64,000 nucleotides of DNA from the NCBI GenBank assembly GCA_963675135.1, contig OY776131.1:38587381-38651380 (forward strand), given 5' to 3'. A program made the translations under genes and the position numbers. This document shows positions 1 to 11,115 of the stretch, piece after piece. Origin of the DNA: Galeopsis tetrahit. Taxonomy: Eukaryota; Streptophyta; Magnoliopsida; Lamiales; Lamiaceae. Under the pieces are notes generated by a model. That model ran no database searches. It saw only the letters and a list, made by a program, of their open reading frames with translations, and had not been told where the DNA came from. Each line of letters opens with the position of its first letter. The first letter of the stretch is position 1.

Positions 1-60
1 TGAATTTTAAAATTCGAAAAAAAAAAAAAAAAGTGATGAGAAAACTAGCATCTCACCTAC

Positions 61-1330
61 AAGTTTTTGCCATATTATATATTCCACGGTTAAATTACCT
101 AAACTTCCCTTTGAAGTTGGTTTAAATTTTGTCCTCTTTCGGTTTTAAGTTGTCCACCATCATGCATATAATGAATAAATTGGTTGATTTTTTTTTTTTA
201 AATTACTAATATTCTGAAGATGTGATTTGTAAGAAGTTTAAGGGGTGTTTTTTTTTGTTTTAAAAACCAGGTTTTGGATTTCAAGATCCAAAACCCGTTT
301 TACTTCGGGATTTAAAAATCGGTTTTCAAAATCCACTCAAAACCACCCCTATCAAACATATTGATTTGACATAAATAAAGTTATATCTATATAATATTAC
401 TTCAATCATTATATTCTTTTTCAACAATAATATAATAATACTATAATAATATAATAATACAATAATATAATACATTTAATCATTACACACTTAACTAATC
501 ATTACAATCTCATCAAACAATAATATAATAATACAAATTCATTCAATCTTACAACTTGATTTGACATAAAGTTAAATCCTTTCACTATTCCAAAACCCAA
601 AAGAAACACCCATATTACTATTCATCGGGATTTCAAAAACCAGGATTTCAAAAATCTGATTTTTAAAACCACCCAAAGTCTAAAAGAAACACCCCCTTAG
701 GATTTTTTATTGTGTAAATAATTGTGGAACATAAAGTATACTTCTTAAAATGGCTATAAAAATCATCCAACTATTAATGCAAAATTACAACATAATAAAT
801 CAATATAAATATGGTGAAAATATAATAAGTGAAATAATTCTACATTTAAAACAATTTTTTTTTTTTGGGTATATAGACATATTATAAAAATGAAGTTAAA
901 ATATCAAAGTAAAATAGTTGTGGTGGTTAAACTATCACTACTTAAATTAATGAGATTATGAAATTGTGTCGTGGAGTTGTTTTAGACCTTTTTTTTTTTT
1001 TTTTTTAATATAAAAAATGGCGGTGGGAATGAGAAATTGGAATTTGAGTCTTGGTGGCCAAGATTTTTTTATTTTTGTATAATTTCCTAGTGCCTTCGCT
1101 TATTTTATTGTCACATAAATATATTGAGTTGACGACGACTTCAACGTTTCTAGAAGTAGAATGCGACTTCAAAGACTTTTAATTGGGTATGAAATTGCAA
1201 TAATACAATATTTTTAATAGGTGGATGATATATTAATAATCAATATTTGATTCGTTAATGTGACATTTATCAATAATTATAGGAGTATGAAATTAAATTC
1301 GAAATCGTTACAGGCTTTTAGGTTTATATA
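61..1330. repeat. Segmental duplication, copy A (AAA-ATPase upstream flank)
   Basis: Two blocks here, about 61-180 and 1010-1330, match in order and orientation the upstream flank of the AAA-ATPase gene at about 23335-24130. The block around 1025-1075 is almost identical to 23620-23680 (both run from a GTGGGAATGAG motif into GGTGGCCAAG). Extra sequence, including a MITE, separates the blocks in this copy. The AAA gene is on the minus strand and this is its upstream flank, so a paralogous gene may lie just left of the window. That last point is inference. Confidence 0.7.
242..696. mobile_element. MITE with GGGGTGTTT inverted ends (PIF/Harbinger-like)
   Basis: The left end reads GGGGTGTTTTTTTTTG and the right end is its imperfect inverse, closing in AAACACCCCC. 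Subterminal words (aaaaccaggttttgg, cgggatttaaaa) also recur inverted near 620-660. The interior is AT-rich and non-coding. The right flank starts TTA and the left flank ends TTAA, suggestive of a Harbinger TTA duplication, but an exact pair cannot be fixed. hAT is an alternative. Confidence 0.55.
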
Positions 1331-1334
1331 TATA

Positions 1335-1605
1335 CTCCCTCCGTCCCAAGATTTTTTACACACTTTTCTTAATGGGCGTCCCAACATTTTTTACACACTC
1401 CAAAAAAGGAAACAACTTACGTAATGAATTACCAATAATACCCATATTTTATTTTACTTTTTCTTCCCTTTAGTCAAATCACTCCACTTTAATCAATGAA
1501 TTACCAATAATACCCCTCCTTTATTTTACTTTACACATCACTTTATTTCATTTTCTTAATTTCCGTGCCGGTCAAAGTGTGTAAAAAATCTTGGGACGGA
1601 GGGAG
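1335..1605. mobile_element. Stowaway MITE (271 bp)
   Basis: Ends CTCCCTCCGTCCC and its inverse GGGACGGAGGGAG, flanked by TA at 1333-1334 and 1606-1607. The inverted similarity runs on into the interior (AAGATTTTTTACACAC). This is typical of the Tc1/Mariner-derived Stowaway group, with no coding capacity. Confidence 0.93.
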
Positions 1606-1700
1606 TATAAACTAGTGTAAAACCCGCGTTTTACGTGAGATTTAAATAAATTTATAATATTTTTTAATTTTAATTTTTTAATTAAAAAATAATATTTAAA

Positions 1701-1701
<1 letters not shown>

Positions 1702-1732
<31 letters not shown>
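1702..1732. repeat. (CA)n(TA)n microsatellite
   Basis: A short CA run passes directly into a long TA run inside the Helitron 3' region. It is a simple dinucleotide repeat with no other signal. Confidence 0.9.
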
Positions 1733-2202
1733 TTATTTGTAAATTTTTTATTTAATTAAAAGATTTAAAATAAAATATATGTATAAAAAACAATAATATA
1801 TAGAATAGAAAATTATAGTTTAATTTAAAAAAAAAATCAATATAAGAAATTATAAAGTACGGAAAAATTTCATTGTAAACAACATTTATTGTACGTTTAA
1901 GTATTTTTTTTCATTTGAATCTAGGCAAAGAATTTTTAATACACTTTTTTTTTTACTTCAAAGACTGCACTATACAATTTTCTGTGTATAAACATAAGTT
2001 CCATATTACACAGGTTTGATATTTTAATTTATATTTTTGAGTAAGTGATTTTTTTTAATAGTATGAAAATTGAATAAAAAAATAATTTTTTAATTAGACA
2101 TGGATTTAATAAATTTTTATTCTATTTGAGAGATTAAAAAAAGTAATTTTGATAGCAAAAGAAATTATTTCATATAGTATTAAAAAATAGAATAAAGAAG
2201 TA

Positions 2203-2476
2203 CTCCCTCCGTCCCGTGATTACTTGCACACTTTCCTTATTGGGACGTCCCAAAATTACTTGCACACTCTTAATATGGAAATACCTCACACAGTTAATAA
2301 CCTCACAACATTATTTTATTTTCAAATTTACCACTCCATTTTTCCATACATTTCACTTTACACATCATCAAATTACCTAAAATACCCCTCCTTATCTTAC
2401 ATTATCAACCACTAAATCCATTTTTCTTAAACAACGTGTCGGTCAAACTATGCAAATAATTCCGGAACGGATGGAG
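2203..2476. mobile_element. Stowaway MITE (274 bp)
   Basis: The left end is CTCCCTCCGTCCC; the right end is a slightly mutated inverse (GGAACGGATGGAG). TA lies at 2201-2202 and 2477-2478. It is inserted in the 3' non-coding part of the minus-strand Helitron, so it is younger than that element. A 63-codon open frame inside it is chance. Confidence 0.9.
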
Positions 2477-2500
2477 TATGATTTTTATTAATAAAATAAA

Positions 2501-3361
2501 TCAATATACAAAAATAACAAATTTATAAAAAAAAAAAAAAGTGTACACAATAATTTTCAATCCGTTATAACTCTTGAATTTAGAGGCTGCGTTGTATGAC
2601 TGTCCGTGTGTGAACACATGTCTTGTAAGGTACACACCTATTATTGAAAGGGACGGATCAATATAAATTACAAACTTCGAATTCTCTCTGAGAATATCTA
2701 TATTTGCAAAAACCCTCATCATTGTCTCCAAGATCCTCGTCCCCAACTTTCAAAATCCAACTTGACAATTCAGACCATCAGAATTTTTAGTTTGCAACCT
2801 CATGTTCCTCGTTAGCCTCAATATCTTGTAACGTTCTCACAAATATAATGAATTGATGGTAGAGTGAACTATAGCGCACTTCTCTAGAACCCTCCGAAAT
2901 AACATGAAGAATTTGTTCGGAGTTTCCACAAAAAACGACTGACTTTCATCCAAAAGGAAAATCAGACATGGACCCACCAAGATTTTTAAATATGTCTTTT
3001 AGGCTTCAATTAAGTGCCTTAAACAATAGGATATGTTAATCCCCAGTTCCTCGTTTCATAATATTAGCTTTGACTTTATTATAAGTTCTGATAAATGAGT
3101 ATCAAACATTATGTTGCAGATAGATGATTCAATAATATTTATTGGAATTGAAAACCTCGAATGTGCAAAACATCCCCAAGGCAATAAGAGAAAATCTATA
3201 CCACTTGATGCAACGTTAAGAATTATCTCTCTTGAAGATCTAATGGATGTAGAAAGTGTTCTCCATATGAAACGTGCATGACCCTTGCATTCATATAAAA
3301 AGAACACTCCACAAGCATTGGAACAAACAACTTCATTATTTATATAGCATAAATAATTCAA
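2501..3361 (-). pseudogene. Helitron Pif1-type helicase remnant
   Basis: Two open pieces match the ends of the helicase half of plant Helitron RepHel proteins. The upstream piece (3056-3361) holds FIWRTLSTSIRSSREIILN and NVASSGIDFLLLPWG, the region just after Walker A and motif Ia in this family. The glycine-rich Walker A loop itself is ruined (CKGHAR where G-GTGKT is expected). The downstream piece (2501-2746) holds GVYLTRHVFTHGQSYNAAS, matching the conserved C-terminal VFTHGQLYVALSR motif. The roughly 300 bp between them is full of stops. A working protein would unwind DNA during rolling-circle transposition; this copy cannot. The Copia element inserted at the upstream edge of the first piece. 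Identification is by motif memory, with no alignment run. Confidence 0.85.
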
Positions 3362-3365
3362 GTAT

Positions 3366-3638
3366 TGTTGTAAAATAACTTAAAAGTATAAGTACTCCAT
3401 ATGTGAAATAAGTAAACAAGATATAGAGATAACATAGAAATACTTTATTCCACCTTCAAGTCTTTACTACAACATTTGCACCCCTATTTATAAGTCTCAA
3501 TACAAGCTTGAAAAGATGAAATGAAAGGTCTACTATTAATGTAAATACATGAACAATCTATGAATATCAAAGGGCACATGGTGGATATTATGAAGGAAAT
3601 AAATGTACATTCATATAATATAAATATTATTCATAACA
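3366..3638 (-). repeat. Copia 3' LTR
   Basis: 273 bp, TG...CA bounded, one base different from the LTR at 8231-8503. It is the 3' LTR because the coding remnants read on the minus strand. The left neighbour is the AGTAT duplication. Confidence 0.95.
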
Positions 3639-3648
3639 CTCCTCCTTG
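3639..3648 (-). promoter_or_regulatory. Polypurine tract
   Basis: On the minus strand CAAGGAGGAG abuts the 3' LTR. A purine run at exactly this place primes plus-strand DNA synthesis in LTR elements. Confidence 0.8.
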
Positions 3649-3735
3649 AATGTCCATTAGATACGATCACACCTTATTAAACCTTACTAGTTAAAAATGA
3701 AAATAATCGTGTGTTAACTCCCCCTGATGATTACA

Positions 3736-6700
3736 TCACTTCACATCCTTAAGACGTCGCATTTCAATTTTGTATCTCAATTTCTCAAACGTTGAAGTAG
3801 GTAAATACTTGATAAATAAATCAACCAAGTTATCACATGAACGAATTTGTTGCATACTAACGTCATCCTTTTGCTGAAGATCGTGGGTAAAGGAGAATTT
3901 AGGATCAATATATTTTATCCTATCACCTTTGATGAATCCCTCCGTTAGTTGGGCAACACATGCAACATTGTCTTCATATATCATAGTACATTGAATTATT
4001 TTTCACTGAGTTTAATCCACATTGTCCACAAATATGTTGTGGACGGTACGCAACCAAACACATTCACGACTTGCCTCGTGAATTCCTAGGATCTCTGCGT
4101 GAATAGATGAAGTAGCAACTAAAGTTTGTTTAATAGAACGTCATGAAATAGTTGTACCTCCATATGTGAACAAATAACCTGTTTGCGATCGGGCTTTGTG
4201 CGGATCTTATAAGTAAACTGCATCTGCATAACCAACTAAACAAGGTTCTGATGAGATTAAAAAATATAAATCCATATTCATTATCCCTCTAAGGTATCGA
4301 AAAATATGTTAACCTCATTCCAATGCCTACGAGTTGGAGAAGAATTATATATTTCTAATAAATCAATAACAAATGATATATTAGGCCTAATGTTGCTAGC
4401 AAGATACATTGGTGCACCTATTGCACTCAAATATGGTACTTCTTGACTAAACAGTTCTTCATTTTCTTCGCGAGGTCGAAATGGATCTTTCGCTATATTT
4501 AGTGAACGCACAACCATATGTGTGCTTAAAGGATGTGTTTAATCCATATAAAATTGTTTCAATACTTTCATAACATAAGTGGATTGATGCACAAAAATCT
4601 CATTATCAAAGTATAAAATTTGAAAACCCAAACAAAATTTTGTTTTACAAAAATCATTCATTTCAGATTTCCTCTTATTCAAATTATCAACATATACAAC
4701 AATAATCACATATTCACATCTAGATCTTTTAATAAAAACATAGGGTATATATGATCATTGTTATACCCCTCCTTAATCAAGAATGAATCAAACAATTGCA
4801 CCACATGCGATCAAATTGCTTTAATCCATATAAGGGTTTGCTCAACTTGACTGAATACATGTTTTGAGAATTCTCGTTTTTCATTATCGGTACCTTTAAT
4901 ACCTCGGGGATTGCCATATAAATATATTTCTCTAATGAGCCGTATAAATATGCTGTAACGACATCTAATAGACGCATTTCAAGTTTTTATTGCACTGCCA
5001 GACTTACTAAATAACGAAAAGTTATTGCATCCACCACATCTAAAAGTTATTGCATCCACCTCATAATTAACACCTGGCCTTTGGGTAAAACCTTGTGCGA
5101 CAAGTCGTGCTTTATACCTCACGGTTTCATTTTTCTCATTTCTTTTTCGCACAATTACTCATTTATGCCCCACGATTTTTATACCATTAGGTGTACGGAC
5201 AAAAGGTCCAAAACTTTTCGTTTAATAAGAGATTGAAATTCTGCATTTATTGCGTCTTTCCACATTGGCCAATCATCTCGTTTTCTACAATCATCAATAG
5301 ATGTAGGTTCAAGATCCTCATCATCTTCCATTATATTAAGCGCTACATTATATGCAAAGATATTGTCGACGTCGATTTCATTTCGGTTCCATCTTTCTCC
5401 TGTTCTGACATAATTTGTCGATATTTCATCATTTTTTGGCGCCTGAAATATCATTTTCTGGGACTTTAAGTAGTATGTCAGATTTTTCAACAGGATTGTT
5501 CACATTATGACCATCCTCAATGTTTGCTCCTTTTATTTTTCGAGATTTTTTTTTCTTTGGAATCAAGAGGTCTACCACGCTTCAGGCGTGCCGTAGACTC
5601 ATTTGCCATGGAAGATGGTCCTTAAAGGACATCAATTCTATTAGGAACATTAGCAGCTGAAATATAGGATTTTGTAACTTTTTTAAGGTCAGTAAATGCG
5701 TCTGGCAGTTGATTCACAATCTTTTGCAAATGAATTATCTTTTCAATTTCAAGTTCACATTACTTTGTACGAGAATACATGCAATTCAATGATAATTCAT
5801 TTCAATAAATATTTCTTTCCAGCTGCTTACTTTTTCCCCCCAATGTTGGGAAAGTTGTCTTCATCAAAATGACAATTACCAAACATTTTCGTGAATAGAT
5901 CTCCGGTCAATGGTTCAAAGTATTTAATAATAGACGGAGATTCATACCCAACATATACCCCCATTCTCCTTTGGGGACCCATCTTTGTGCGTTGTAGTTG
6001 AGCAATCGGTACATATACAACACATCCAAAAGTTCTTAGATGGGGTATATTTGGTTCCTGACCTTAAACCATTTGTACGGGGGAAATGCTATGATAACTT
6101 GTTGGCATGATGCGCACAAGTGCTGTCGTAGACAATATAACATGATCCCAAGCTAAAATAGGGAGTTTATATTTTATCAATATTGGTCGGACAATCAATT
6201 GAACAAAAAATGTTCTATATGTATGGACATGAGCAACCAGATGTTCAATATGTATTTCAATTGATATACAATAAACATTGAAAGCTTTGAGATGAAAATT
6301 CACCAACATTTTCAAGGCGAATTGTCTTAGACTCTTAATTGCATTATCATGAAATTGTACTCGCAATCTTATTATTTTGTCCCAATAACTTTGCAAAAAA
6401 CCAAATTGCGAGATGACAATAAGCATACATGTGACCACTTAGTCGATGCATCAATCAAAATCATAAAATATCTAAATGGCCCACTCAGCGGATTTATGTG
6501 TCCGCATATATCCCCTTGAATTCGTTATAAGAACATAAAATTTTCATGCTCAAATTTAGCTGGTGATGGCTTTATAATTAATTTTCCTCGTGAACAAGCA
6601 GCACGTGAAAATTCATTGGGTTGTAGCATTTTTCGATTTTTCAATGATGCCCACATGAATTTTCTACAATTTTTCGCATCATTATGGAACCGGGATGGTC

Positions 6701-6823
6701 CAACCGGTCATGCCAAACATTAATTTCGGTAGTAACCTTTTGGTTTACTACGACATAAATTTCAATTGTTCTTATCCTCGTGCAATACAAATCCGAGGAC
6801 AAAGCGGGTAACTTTTCCAACAT
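3736..6823 (-). pseudogene. Copia pol remnant (GAG-pre-integrase, integrase, RT, RNase H)
   Basis: From the upstream side: WHDRLDHPGSIMMRKIVE (about 6640-6735) is the GAG-pre-integrase motif. 6064-6438 covers a frame-broken integrase region. 5179-5490 is the linker before RT (WPMWKDAINAEFQSL). 4777-4977 is RT, with MRLLDVVTAYLYGSLEKYIYM and SKPLYGLKQ. 4281-4517 is the RT/RNase H connection (VPYLSAIGAPMYLAS). 3736-3984 is the RNase H end (IYEDNVACVAQL and LPTSTFEKL). The pieces lie in different frames separated by stops, so no polyprotein can be made. The 3736-3984 piece ends in a stop about 100 bp before the LTR, as in intact relatives. Confidence 0.92.
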
Positions 6824-7399
6824 ACATTTCTTTTCCGCAACAATTGTAGTAATATTAAGGTACTAAATATTGCCTTCATTTGTAGTCTCAAAATGATATC
6901 CATTCAAACGAATATCTTTAAAACTCAATAAATTTATTTGAGACTTTCCAGAGGATAAGGCATCATTGATAATGAATTTTGTCACTCCGGATAATAGAAT
7001 ATTGGCTCTTCCAAAGCCTTCAATTATTTTTGTATAACCAGATATTGTATAACACTATCCACGAGACATAGATCTTCATCTTCTTCCTTAAATGTTGATG
7101 TTGTCATACCATTTTTCATTTCTTTTATTCAAAAAAATATATAAAAGTAATATATTTACAATCTAATTATTTTTATTTTATGAAAATGCAATAGCCATTT
7201 ATATTATAAAGAAGAGAAATATTAAGATATTGCATAATATAAGAAAACAAACATTAATAATAGATTATCGAAGAAAATTGTGATTGAGTATTATAACACT
7301 CTAATTACCACATTTAGAGTGGGTAAGATCATCAACAACATCAAATTGTGTTATGTCAATAATTTCATTATCGAATTCACTATTCACATAATTTGTTTC

Positions 7400-8025
7400 A
7401 ACTATTTTCTCTTTTTCTTTAATGTCCAAAAATTTACTTTCTCTTTTGTAGACCTTTAAAATTCAGATGAGTATTATAATCATTTTGTAATATGTCTCGG
7501 TCAAAACCACGTCCTCGTTCGAGGCCTGATTTTTCATCAAAAAATCATTAATTTTATCAGCCACCAAGAGATATGAAATTAGTTCGGAATATTTAGTAAA
7601 ATTCTTCTCACGATATTGTTGTTGCAAAATATATCACATTATATGAAATGTGGAGAATGACTTTTCAAGCATACCATCATCACTAATATTTTTCCACATA
7701 ATTTCAATTGAGAAGTGATTCTGAACATAATTGAATTGTACTCACTCACGGATTTATAATCATATATTTCTTTAAGATTTGTCCACAATTAAAGTGGATC
7801 TTTCACCGTGAGGTATTCAACTTTCAATCCTTCATCAAGATAGTGGCAAAGGAAAATCATGGCTTCGGGCCTTTGGTCATATTTTTTATTATATGCTTGA
7901 TTTGTCACTTTTATGGAATCCCCAAGACCCATGGCATCCAAATGAATTTCAACATCAAGAATTCATTATAATTTTTTTTCAATAATATCAAGAGCCACAA
8001 ATTTAAATTTTGTCAAGTTTGACAT
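7400..8025 (-). pseudogene. Copia gag remnant (UBN2-type)
   Basis: A start codon at 8025 opens MSNLTKFKFVALDIIEKKL and then a stop (7968-7966), caused by a shift after an A-run. Downstream the typical gag reading resumes in other frames: HLDEGLK-like and YLTVKDP-like segments around 7790-7840, and repeated breaks towards 7500. The gag would form the virus-like particle in an active element. The N-terminus fits the retrotransposon gag family of plant Copia elements. It is non-functional. Confidence 0.75.
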
Positions 8026-8210
8026 ATTGGAAACTATCAAATAAACAAGATATTGATTAATTGTAAAATAACATAATCATCAAAATAGTAATGAAATAAG
8101 AGATGACAAATAAATATTGTAAGATAATATATTCTAAACATTTCAATACATACCTCCGTACAATACCTGGAATGTATCATTATCTGACTTTCGCCGGTAG
8201 AAATATTTTA

Positions 8211-8230
8211 CGAGCTTCGTGCTGATAACG
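8211..8230 (-). promoter_or_regulatory. Putative primer-binding site
   Basis: Directly inside the 5' LTR, the minus strand reads CGTTATCAGCACGAAGCTCG. A TATCAGC-type word here is usual for plant Copia elements primed by initiator methionine tRNA, though the match to the common TGGTATCAGAGC form is imperfect. Confidence 0.6.
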
Positions 8231-8503
8231 TGTTGTAAAATAACTTAAAAGTATAAGTACTCCATATGTGAAATAAGTAAACAAGATATAGAGATAACAT
8301 AGAAATACTTTATTCCACCTTCAAGTCTTTACTACAACATTTGCACCCCTATTTATAAGTCTCAATACAAGCTTGAAAAGATGAAATGAAAGGTCTACTA
8401 TTAATGTAAATACATGAACAATCTATGAATATCAAAGGGCACATGGTGGATATTATGAAGGAAATAAATGAACATTCATATAATATAAATATTATTCATA
8501 ACA
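8231..8503 (-). repeat. Copia 5' LTR
   Basis: 273 bp partner of 3366-3638 with one mismatch at 8471. It is followed by the second copy of the AGTAT duplication (8504-8508). It would carry the element's promoter on the minus strand. Confidence 0.95.
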
Positions 8504-8640
8504 AGTATCATCATATAATTAGCTCATTATTACACATGCAATTTATATATTATTTGTTATAAATTTATTAAAAGTAAAATTGTATACTACATGTTATGTA
8601 TAAATTGAGTTTTTAATGAAAAGTAAGAATAAATAAATAA

Positions 8641-9757
8641 GGTTTAAATACACCACCTTTCATCTCAATATCAATTTAATCACGACCTTTACGATTTTTT
8701 TTTAAAACCCCAACCTTCCATAGTGTTGCAATTAGATACACATTTTTTTTCTCTGATCAACAATTGATGATGTGGCTTACCGGAGCTCGCCACGTCATAT
8801 TACACATATTTTTTTTATTTTCCACATAAAGATTACACTTTATAGAAATAAAAATATAAAATTTTATAAAAATAAAATTTCATGCGTCTCCTCTTCTTCT
8901 CAAACTAAATCAAGTTTTTTTCTACCATTCTCAAACTAAATAAAGTTATTCTCTTCTAACCAAAAAAATCATACAAAAACAAAAAAAAAAACAAAAAAAC
9001 CCACGCATCTAATCCATGACCATTGGTGATTTGGTGGTTTATTTCTTCAGGAATTCTTAGATTATTTAATAATTTTGTTGTTTTGTTCAACTAGTTCGAG
9101 AACTATAATTTTTTTCCGGTGGACTTCAATTAATTATTGTATTTGGGTATATGCTGAAGATAACCTTGTTGGTGATTTTTTATTATTTTGTTCAACTAGT
9201 TCGAGAACTACAATTTTTTTTTTTGTGAGAGAGGAAAATATAATGATTATTGCAACAAAAAAATGTTCTATCCTTATGATTTTGATTTTTAGGATTTTAA
9301 GAGAAGAACTTGATTGATTGAGTTTGAGAAGTGAGAGAGACGCGCATAACAAGAACTCTTGTTGAGTTTGAGAAGCGAAGAAGATGCCGAAGATGCCGAG
9401 AGTTTTATTTTTATTTTTATTTCTACAAAGTATAATTTTTATGGTTAGAAGAAAATAACTTGATTTAGTTTGAGAATGGTAGAAGAAAACTTGATTTAGT
9501 TTGAGAAGCGGAGGAGACCCATGCAATTTTATTTTTATTTCTATAAAGTGTAATCTTTATGTGGAAAATAAAAAAAATATGTGTAATATGACGTGGCGAG
9601 TTCCGGCAAGCCACATCATCAATTGTTGACCGGAGAAAAAAAAATGTGTATCTAATTGCAACACGATAAAAGGTTGGGGTTTTTAAAAAAAAATCGCAAA
9701 AGTCGTGATTAAATTGATACTGAGACTAAAGGTGGTGTATTTATTTGGAATTAACCC
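8641..9757. mobile_element. Long-TIR MULE-like element (1117 bp)
   Basis: The ends are inverted over roughly 350-400 bp. Left words (TACACCACCTTT, AATTTAATCACGAC, TAGATACACATTTTTT, GCCACGTCATATTACACATA) recur inverted in the same order on the right. A 9 bp duplication AATAAATAA flanks it (8632-8640 and 9758-9766). The left tip is about 10 bp shorter than the right. The core holds two copies of a word containing TTGTTCAACTAGTTCGAGAAC (near 9085 and 9188). No transposase is present. A 9 bp duplication with long TIRs fits Mutator-like elements. Confidence 0.85.
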
Positions 9758-9766
9758 AATAAATAA

Positions 9767-10080
9767 TCTTGAAAGCATTATTTGACAATTTTAGAAGATA
9801 CATGCCTGCTGTTGACAACGATTAACCTTTAATTTTATTTATCGTTATCGCAAAAGACAAAAAGATCAGAAAATGAATTATCTGAAACTTAACGAGAAGT
9901 GTTCGATCATAATTAGTCAACGTCATTCGTGGAATGTATATCGTATTGTCAATATTTCTTCTTGAAATTATTTTTTATTCGAGTATATGATTTCAATTTT
10001 TTTAATAATCAATCTTGTTTCATTGCACAATTCATACTTTTGGTTAATATTTCTTAGAAGTATTATAGACACACCAACCT
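9767..10080. other. No gene recognised
   Basis: AT-rich spacer between the long-TIR element and the repeat field. I see no open frame with family resemblance and no clear repeat. Confidence 0.6.
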
Positions 10081-11115
10081 TTAATATCAAATTGTGATTC
10101 AACATTAATTTAGATATAACCCCCATAATAAAATATGGTTAACTTTAAGAACTCACTATATTTGAAATTGATCAATAATCATAATTATTAAAAATTATAT
10201 TACACATTAAAATCATTAATTCACTCAAAGTTTGAAAATTCATTTCTATTGATATTTACTTATTAATAATTTAAATTAATTATAACAAATTAAAAACTTT
10301 AAAAGAGATATTAAATGTAAATTATAATCAACAATCAATGTGTTTACTATTTTCAAATTTAACATTAATTTATATATAACTCCAATAATAAAATGTAAAT
10401 TAATCAACAATCAATCGTGCTTAATTAATATCTTCAAATTCACTAAATTTGAAATCAATAATCAAAATCATTATAAAATTATATTAAACATCAAAACCAT
10501 TAATTCACCCGAAGTTTAAAAATTTCTTTCTATTGAGATTTGCATATTAATAATTTAAATTAATTATAAAAAAGTAAAAACTTTAAAAGAGATAATAAAT
10601 GTAAATTAATTAAAAATCAATTGAACTTAATATCTTTAAATTTAACATTAATTTAGATATAATCCCCATAATAAAATGTAAATTAACTAATAATTAATTG
10701 TGCTTAATATCTCCAAATTTAACATTAATTTAGATATTACCTCCATAATAAAATGTAAATTAATCAACAATCAATTATGCTTAATATCTTCAAATTCACT
10801 ATATTTAAAATCAATAATCATAATCTTATAAAATTATATTACACATCAAAATATTTATTCACCCAATGTTTGAAAATTTCTTTCTATTGAAATTTGCTTA
10901 TTAATAATTTAAATTAATTACAATAATTTTTTTTTTTTAAAAGAGATGTTAAATGTAAATTAATCAACAATCCATTGAACTTAGTATCTTCAAATTCAAC
11001 ATTAATTTAGATATAACCTCCATAATAAAATATGGTTGACTTTAAGAACTCACAATATTTAAAATAAATAATCATAACCATTATAAAATTATATTACAAA
11101 TCAAAATCATTAATT
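10081..11115. repeat. Degenerate AT-rich repeat field
   Basis: The phrase AACATTAATTTAGATATAAC followed by CCATAATAAAAT recurs near 10100, 10360, 10640, 10720 and 11000. It alternates with a second block (AATTCACTATATTTGAAAT..., near 10148, 10438 and 10790). Spacing is about 260-280 bp apart from one short 80 bp step. Copies are diverged. This looks like an old tandem duplication series, non-coding. Confidence 0.75.

Larger units (their letters stand above)
1612..3365 (-). mobile_element. Helitron, 3' portion (minus strand)
   Basis: Read on the minus strand, the sequence ending at 1612 has a hairpin (arms GTAAAAC/GTTTTAC) followed by ACTAG and then T, the hallmark Helitron 3' terminus with its A/T target. 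The same strand carries a Pif1-type helicase remnant at 2501-3361, the expected order (helicase near the 3' end). A Stowaway at 2203-2476 and a Copia element at 3366 interrupt it. The 5' end and the Rep domain were not found, so the element is partial or continues unrecognisably past 8504. Confidence 0.72.
3366..8503 (-). mobile_element. Full-length Copia LTR retrotransposon (5138 bp), coding-dead
   Basis: Two LTRs of 273 bp (3366-3638 and 8231-8503) begin TGTTGTAAAATAAC and end ATTCATAACA on the plus strand. They are flanked by a perfect 5 bp duplication AGTAT (3361-3365, 8504-8508). Coding remnants are all on the minus strand in the order gag, GAG-pre-integrase, integrase, reverse transcriptase, RNase H, which identifies Ty1/Copia (integrase before RT). 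I see a single LTR mismatch (3606 against 8471), so insertion was recent. Yet every coding domain is broken by stops and shifts, so this copy was probably mobilised in trans. It sits inside the Helitron helicase remnant. Confidence 0.96.

Noticed and set aside
9075..9526. Open frames of 80 and 130 codons inside the long-TIR element
   Set aside because: They come from a doubled internal word and inverted-arm sequence. No transposase motif is present.
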